The position numbers were made by a program, and so were the translations under genes. Shown here piece after piece: positions 59,395 to 64,000 of a stretch of 64,000 nt of DNA (the stretch's first letter is position 1; each line of letters starts with the position of its first letter). Source of the stretch: Kribbella caucasensis (GTDB lineage: Bacteria > Actinomycetota > Actinomycetes > Propionibacteriales > Kribbellaceae); contig NZ_SNWQ01000013.1 of the NCBI RefSeq assembly GCF_004361855.1, positions 186,001-250,000 on the forward strand, read 5' to 3'. The notes beneath the pieces were generated by a model, which was not told where the DNA came from, made no database searches, and saw nothing but the letters and a program-made list of their open reading frames with translations.

Positions 59395-60959
59395 CCCGTG
59401 CTGTGAAGAAGCTCGACCTAGACCCGGTCACCGTGCGGAAGGCGCGAAGCCTGGCCCGCAAGGCCGGGCGGCCGATCGTGAACCTGGCCCGCCAGCACAC
59501 CACGGTGTCGGTCGAGCGCGCCGTACTACGGCTCGCCGGGCTTAGGGGTGCCGACACAGAAGGCATCCCCTGGGTGAACCGGCTCGCGGACACCGTGCGG
59601 GCCGACGTCGGTCTCGAGCACGGCCTCGCGCTGCCGGTGTGGGACGCGTTGATCCGCGGCGAGGCCGAGGACCTGTCCGTGCTCGCGCAGAAGGCGGCGA
59701 CGGGCTCGGTCACGTTCCGCCTGCCGGAGGGGCGCGACGCAGTACGGGCACGAGCGGCGGCGCGGAAGGCGGCGGCGTACGGGCTGAAGCGGATCGACGC
59801 GCGCCGCCGGGAACGAGACCGGCTGATCAAGCGGCACGGTGATCCGGAGCAGCGGCCGTGGATCTACCTGATCGTTGCCACCGGCGACATCTACGAGGAC
59901 ATCCCGCAAGCGCAGACGGCCGCGCGGGAGGGCGCCGACATCATCGCGGTGATCAGGTCGACCGGGCAGTCGTTGCTCGACTACGTGCCGGAAGGTGCGA
60001 CCCGGGAAGGGTTCGCGGGGACGTATGCGACGCAGGAGAACTTCCGGCTGATGCGGGCCGCGCTGGACGAGTCGTCGCGCGAGCTCGGCCGGTACGTCCG
60101 GCTGACGAACTACGCGTCCGGGCTGTGTATGCCGGAGATCGCGACGCTGGCCGGGCTCGAGCGGCTGGACATGATGCTGAACGACTCGATGTACGGGATC
60201 CTGTTCCGCGACATCAACCCGATCCGCACCTTCGTCGACCAGCGGTTCAGCCGGCAGATCCACGCCCGCGCCGGGATCATCATCAACACCGGTGAGGACA
60301 ACTACCTGACCACGGCGGACGCGGTCGAGGCCGCGCACACGGTGACGGTGTCGCAGCTGCTGAACGAGTACTTCGCCAAGGAGGCCGGGCTGGCGGACTG
60401 GCAGCTGGGTCTCGGGCACGCGTTCGAGATCAACCCCGACCTGCCGGACTCGTTCCGGCTGGAGTTGGCGCACGCGATGCTGGCCCGGCAGCTGTTCCCG
60501 GACGCGCCGCTGAAGTGGATGCCGCCGACCCGGCACATGACCGGTGATGTGTTCCGCGGTTACCTGCTGGACGGATTCTTCAACCTGGTCGGCGCGATGA
60601 CCGGGCAGGGGATCCTGCTGGTCGGGATGATGACTGAAGCCGTCGTGACGCCGTGGATCTCGGATCGCGATCTGGCGCTGCAGAACGTCCGGTACGTCTT
60701 AGGTGCTGCCGGCAACCTTCATGAGGACTTCCGGCCGGAGCCGAATGGGTTCATCGCTACCCGCGCCCGCCAGGTGCTGGCCGAATCGGTCGAGCTGCTC
60801 GAGGAGATCGTCGACGACGGCCTGCTGAACGCGATCGGCGACGGGACGTTCGGGTTGATGAAGCGACCGCAGGACGCCGGCCGCGGCCTCGACGGCGTCG
60901 CCCGCCGGTCCGACGTGTACTACAACCCAGCGACCGAGTTGCTGGAGGAGGCGCAGTGA
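59391..60959 (+). CDS. kamD: lysine 5,6-aminomutase alpha subunit
   Basis: Catalytic TIM-barrel subunit of about 522 residues (clostridial KamD is about 516). It moves the terminal amino group of D-lysine or L-beta-lysine using adenosylcobalamin and PLP. Family segments seen are IYLIVATGDIYEDIPQAQ, GADIIAVIRSTGQSLLDYVP, TNYASGLCMPEIATLAGLE and MPPTRHMTGDVFRGYLLDG. GTG 59391 is preferred: it gives a 4-base overlap with the amidohydrolase stop and places AAGGA 8 bases upstream. An ATG at 59382 is too close to that site. It overlaps kamE by 4 bases. Confidence 0.95.
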   Translation: MTRAVKKLDLDPVTVRKARSLARKAGRPIVNLARQHTTVSVERAVLRLAGLRGADTEGIPWVNRLADTVRADVGLEHGLALPVWDALIRGEAEDLSVLAQKAATGSVTFRLPEGRDAVRARAAARKAAAYGLKRIDARRRERDRLIKRHGDPEQRPWIYLIVATGDIYEDIPQAQTAAREGADIIAVIRSTGQSLLDYVPEGATREGFAGTYATQENFRLMRAALDESSRELGRYVRLTNYASGLCMPEIATLAGLERLDMMLNDSMYGILFRDINPIRTFVDQRFSRQIHARAGIIINTGEDNYLTTADAVEAAHTVTVSQLLNEYFAKEAGLADWQLGLGHAFEINPDLPDSFRLELAHAMLARQLFPDAPLKWMPPTRHMTGDVFRGYLLDGFFNLVGAMTGQGILLVGMMTEAVVTPWISDRDLALQNVRYVLGAAGNLHEDFRPEPNGFIATRARQVLAESVELLEEIVDDGLLNAIGDGTFGLMKRPQDAGRGLDGVARRSDVYYNPATELLEEAQ

Positions 60960-61714
60960 GCATCATCAGGCCGTACGGCGACACGACCGGGGACGGGATG
61001 GTCCAGCTGTCGTTCACGTTGCCGATTCCGCACGACAAGCTGGCCGAGGGCGCCGCGGTCCAGCTGGCCAACAAGATGGGTATGGAACCTGCGTTGGTCG
61101 TGCACTCCAAGGCGATGGGGCCGGACTTCACCTTCTTCGTGGTCTACGGAGCGGTGAACCACTTGGTCGACACCAGCAAGGTCGAGGTGGTCGAACGCGA
61201 CTACCCGCTGCTGTCGCCGAAGGAGGCGAACCTTGCCATCCGCAAGGGATTGCGCCGCCGGCTGACCGTGGTGGGCGCGTGTATCGGTACCGACGCACAC
61301 ACCGTGGGGATCGACGCGATCATGAACATCAAGGGGTTCGCGGGGGAGAAGGGCCTGGAGTACTACCGCGAGCTGAAGGTGGTCAACCTCGGCGCCCAGG
61401 TCGCCGTACCGGAGCTGGTCCGCCTGGCCAAGACGGAGAAGGCGGACGCGATCCTGGTGTCGCAGGTGGTCACCCAGCGCGAGGCGCATGTGCTGAACAC
61501 CAAGGAGATGTCGGCCGCCTTCCGGGAGGCGTACCCGGAGCACGCCCGGCCCGTACTTGTTGCCGGAGGCCCCCGTTTCACAGAGCAGATGGCGGCCGAG
61601 CTCGGGGTCGACCGCGTGTTCGGTCGCGGCACCACTCCGGGGGAGGTGGCCAGCTATCTGGTCGACGCCCTTGTCACCCGCCGGATCCGTACGCCCAACA
61701 GGAGAAGCGCATGA
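60956..61714 (+). CDS. kamE: lysine 5,6-aminomutase beta subunit (B12-binding)
   Basis: Protein of 252 residues. The first 85 residues form the dimerisation domain, followed by a Rossmann-like cobalamin-binding domain. The DxHxxG motif is D113-A-H115-T-V-G118, and the later ILVSQVVTQREAH and VLVAGGPRF supply the rest of the B12 site. PLP is bound by a lysine in this subunit in the family. GTG 60956 overlaps the kamD stop by 4 bases. No cobalamin synthesis or reactivase gene is in the window. Confidence 0.95.
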   Translation: MSIIRPYGDTTGDGMVQLSFTLPIPHDKLAEGAAVQLANKMGMEPALVVHSKAMGPDFTFFVVYGAVNHLVDTSKVEVVERDYPLLSPKEANLAIRKGLRRRLTVVGACIGTDAHTVGIDAIMNIKGFAGEKGLEYYRELKVVNLGAQVAVPELVRLAKTEKADAILVSQVVTQREAHVLNTKEMSAAFREAYPEHARPVLVAGGPRFTEQMAAELGVDRVFGRGTTPGEVASYLVDALVTRRIRTPNRRSA

Positions 61715-62100
61715 GCAAGGCCGAAGTCGGTCTGACCGTCACCCATCGCCGGTACGTCCCGTACAGCCACGCGCACTACGCGGGCAACCTCGTCGACGGG
61801 GCTTACGTGCTCGGTCTGTTCGGTGACGTCGCGACCGAGGTGTGCATCCAGGCCGACGGAGATGAGGGGTTGTTCGCGTCGTACTCCGATGTGCAGTTCG
61901 TGCAGCCGTTGCGGGCCGGCGACGTTGTGGAGGTGAAGGCAACGATCACCCGGGTCGGCAATCGGAGCAGGGAGATCTCGTTCGCCGCGTCGGTGGTGTG
62001 CCGGGGACGGCCGGACGTGTCGGAGTCGGCGGCCGAAGTACTGGCCGAGCCGCTTGTGATCACGCGCGCAACCGGGACGGTCGTCGTACCGGCTGGGTGA
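61711..62100 (+). CDS. kal: 3-aminobutyryl-CoA ammonia-lyase
   Basis: Hotdog-fold protein of 129 residues, as expected for Kal. It removes ammonia from L-3-aminobutyryl-CoA to give crotonyl-CoA, which then enters beta-oxidation-type metabolism. The sequences YVPYSHAHYAGNLVDGA and VQFVQPLRAGDVVEVKATIT fit the family. Generic thioesterases share the fold, but the operon position after kamE makes Kal the best call. ATG 61711 overlaps the kamE stop by 4 bases. Confidence 0.9.
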   Translation: MSKAEVGLTVTHRRYVPYSHAHYAGNLVDGAYVLGLFGDVATEVCIQADGDEGLFASYSDVQFVQPLRAGDVVEVKATITRVGNRSREISFAASVVCRGRPDVSESAAEVLAEPLVITRATGTVVVPAG

Positions 62101-62708
62101 CGAATAGTTGCCGAGGGTAACGATTACATGGAGTGCCGAGACGGCTCTGTAACGTGACCTGGCGGATCGTGGGCCGTTGATCCAGGTAGGGCGGGCAGTA
62201 GTGTTACAACGCCTTGAAGGAGGCTCGGAGAGGTTGACACAACCGCGGCGAACGAGCATCGTTTTGGGGGTCGTCATATCCCGTTTCTTCAACGGTCACG
62301 AGAAGTTCTGCCGCCGGATGATCCCGCGACGCTGACCAGGCCAGTGCCAGGCTTGAGTCGACGGGGGCTGAGATCGCCGGTGGTTAGCCCCCCGCGGGGC
62401 AGAGGTGGAAGAGGCTCGGTGCCCAGTAGACAACAGCCGGGCGGCTCGCATCCAGTGAGTCCGTCGGTTGGTCCGAAGGGCGGCCGAGCCTCTTTCCTCT
62501 CGGTCAGCGCAGCCCTCTCGGTCGCACAGCGCCGCGCTGGTTCGTGCCTGTCCTCGCCCGCGTGACGGATACATTTGAACTCGCGGCGGTCTCGTAACAC
62601 CCCTCCGGACAGTTCTGCGTCCCTGACCGGATCCATCCTGGTCCGTCGCACGTTGTACCGTCGTGCGACCGGCACCCGCCGGGCGGTGTGAGGCCAGGAG
62701 GAATCTGA
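62101..62708. other. 600-base intergenic region with several stable stems
   Basis: No supported gene. Features: TTGACA at 62233-62238; a GGGGGCT/AGCCCCC hairpin (62363-62369 and 62386-62392); a long-range stem GGAAGAGGCTCGG (62407-62419) with CCGAGCCTCTTTCC (62484-62497), followed by more T/C; and the dyad below. The middle section may be an untranslated RNA, a terminator of the lysine operon, or the leader of lnt. Confidence 0.45.
62645..62669. promoter_or_regulatory. dyad near the lnt promoter
   Basis: GTCGCACG (62645-62652) and CGTGCGAC (62662-62669) are perfect inverted repeats with TACCGT, a possible -10, at 62656-62661 in the centre. Confidence 0.45.
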
Positions 62709-64000
62709 GTGGAGCGGCTGAAGGCGTTCGGACGACTGATGCCGCGACTGGTGGTGGCTGTCGGCGCGGGGGTGCTGCTCGGCTACTCCTTCGAGCCGCA
62801 CGACCATCCGTGGTTCATCGTGGTCGCGATCCCGCTGTTCCTGGCGGTGCTGAACGGCGTCTCGGTGAAGGCCGGCATCCTGCTCGGGGCCGGCTTCGGC
62901 ATCGCGTACTACGCGGTCCTGGTCCCGTGGTTGAGCATCATCGGCGGCGACGCGGCGATCGCCCTCGCGATCCTGGAGGGCCTCTTCTACGCGGTCTTCG
63001 GCGCGTTCGCGAGTCAGGCCCTGAAGCACCGGCTGTGGATGCTCTGGATCCCGTGCATGTGGGTGGCGACGGAGTACGCGACGGCCTCGGTGCCGTTCGG
63101 CGGTTTCCCCTGGGGGCGGCTCGCCTGGGCGTTTTCCGATTCCCCGATGGGCAAACTCGCCTCGCTGGTGGGCATCCCCGGGTTGAGCTTCGCGATCGCG
63201 CTGCTGGGCGTTCTCGCGTACGCCGTACTACGGCGCAAGAGCGCCTTTGGCCAGCGCGCGATCGCGTTGGTCGCCGGAGTCGCGATCGTCGGCGGCAGCG
63301 CACTGATCTCGCTGGACAAGGACGGCGACGGCAAGACCGTGACGGCCGCGATGGTCCAGGGCAACGTTCCGGGCAAGGGCCTGGAGTTCCTCGGCCGCGC
63401 CCGCACCGTGACCCGCAACCACTTGAACGCGACGCTCGATCTGCAGAAGCGGGTCGCGGCCGGGTCCGAGGTGAGACCGCAGATCGTGATCTGGCCGGAG
63501 AACTCGACCGACATCGACCCGTACAAGGACGCCGAGACCCGGGCCGACATCGAGCAGGCGGTGAAGGCGGTCGGCGTACCGATCCTGGTCGGCGCGGTGC
63601 TCGAAGGGCCGGGCGAGAACGAACGGCAGACCACCGGCATCGTCTGGGATCCGGTCACCGGGCCGGGCCAGGTCTACGCGAAGCGGCATCCGGTGCCGTT
63701 CGGCGAGTACATCCCGTTCCGCGAGCAGCTGCTGCCGTACATCAAGCGGCTGGAGATGGTCGGCCGGCAGACCGCTCCCGGCAAGGTGCCCGGCGTGCTG
63801 AAGATCGGCGACGTCACGTACGGCGACGTGATCTGCTTCGAGGTCGCGTACGACGATGTCGTGGCGGACGTGATGAAGGGCGGCGCCCAGGTTCTCGTGG
63901 TGCAGACGAACAACGCGACGTACGGCGGTACCGGGCAGCCGGAGCAGCAGTTCGCCATCACCCGGATGCGCGCGATCGAGACCGGGCGGACCGTGCTGAT
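62709..64000 (+). CDS. lnt: apolipoprotein N-acyltransferase, N-terminal part (runs off right edge)
   Basis: Membrane enzyme that adds the third acyl chain to lipoproteins. About 430 codons are present. Six membrane segments lie in residues 10-200. The nitrilase-like domain follows with the catalytic Glu in IVIWPENSTDI, Lys in VYAKRHPVPFGEYIPF and Cys in VICFEVAYDDVV. The C-terminal membrane helix lies outside the window. GTG 62709 has AGGAGG upstream. In some actinobacteria lnt is fused to or followed by a dolichol-phosphate mannose synthase (ppm1); that cannot be seen here. Confidence 0.93.
   Translation, partial: MERLKAFGRLMPRLVVAVGAGVLLGYSFEPHDHPWFIVVAIPLFLAVLNGVSVKAGILLGAGFGIAYYAVLVPWLSIIGGDAAIALAILEGLFYAVFGAFASQALKHRLWMLWIPCMWVATEYATASVPFGGFPWGRLAWAFSDSPMGKLASLVGIPGLSFAIALLGVLAYAVLRRKSAFGQRAIALVAGVAIVGGSALISLDKDGDGKTVTAAMVQGNVPGKGLEFLGRARTVTRNHLNATLDLQKRVAAGSEVRPQIVIWPENSTDIDPYKDAETRADIEQAVKAVGVPILVGAVLEGPGENERQTTGIVWDPVTGPGQVYAKRHPVPFGEYIPFREQLLPYIKRLEMVGRQTAPGKVPGVLKIGDVTYGDVICFEVAYDDVVADVMKGGAQVLVVQTNNATYGGTGQPEQQFAITRMRAIETGRTVL

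Overview
The window is high-GC, densely packed DNA. It has GTG and TTG starts, 1-4 bp ATGA/GTGA overlaps inside operons, and promoters whose -10 hexamer (TANNNT) ends only 6-7 bases before a start codon, which implies leaderless transcripts. Together with the gene content (DUF222/HNH protein, SWIM/SNF2 pair, SoxR, MmyB-type regulators, lysine aminomutases) this points to a soil actinobacterium. A Kribbella or Nocardioides relative is my inference, not something the sequence proves. No rRNA, tRNA, CRISPR array or intact insertion sequence was seen.

Layout. 1-8.2 kb: the 5' end of an HrpA helicase gene, a tandem array of 20-bp dyads, a universal stress protein, an SDR/acyl-CoA synthetase operon, an Xaa-Pro peptidase, and a GlxA-type regulator divergent from an MFS transporter. 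8.2-16.2 kb: SoxR, RecQ, an aldo/keto reductase with an MmyB-type regulator, a fused ArsR-AHSA1 protein with a nested palindromic operator, and a DUF222-HNH protein. 16.2-26 kb: a 63-bp minisatellite, acetyltransferases, an SDR, a membrane class III nucleotide cyclase, a CapA-like lipoprotein, M28 and M1 peptidases, and a GntR regulator. 26-33.7 kb: a six-gene oligopeptide ABC transporter plus gamma-glutamyltransferase operon, read leftward. 33.7-40.6 kb: a GNAT protein, a SWIM/SNF2 pair and an ABC exporter. 40.7-46 kb: two TetR regulators and a heterodimeric ABC exporter. 46-54 kb: a Tat-exported dehalogenase-like hydrolase, a two-component system, an M20 hydrolase and a 5'-3' exonuclease. 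53.6-62.1 kb: an Lrp regulator, a methyltransferase and a lysine-degradation cluster. 62.1-64 kb: a structured intergenic region and the 5' end of lnt.

The most coherent system is the lysine cluster. kamA (lysine 2,3-aminomutase) is divergent from kdd, an amidohydrolase gene, kamD, kamE and kal. These enzymes would take L-lysine to L-beta-lysine, 3,5-diaminohexanoate and 5-amino-3-oxohexanoate, and later 3-aminobutyryl-CoA to crotonyl-CoA. This is the route known from fermenting anaerobes. The gene for the cleavage step (kce) is absent from the window, and an uncharacterised amidohydrolase sits inside the operon.

Other patterns. An 86-bp repeat with inverted ends occurs twice, 5.1 kb apart. 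Nearly every convergent gene pair has a dyad in or over its stop codons. Several regulators have recognisable operators lying on their own leaderless promoters (SoxR, TetR, ArsR fusion, possibly Lrp).
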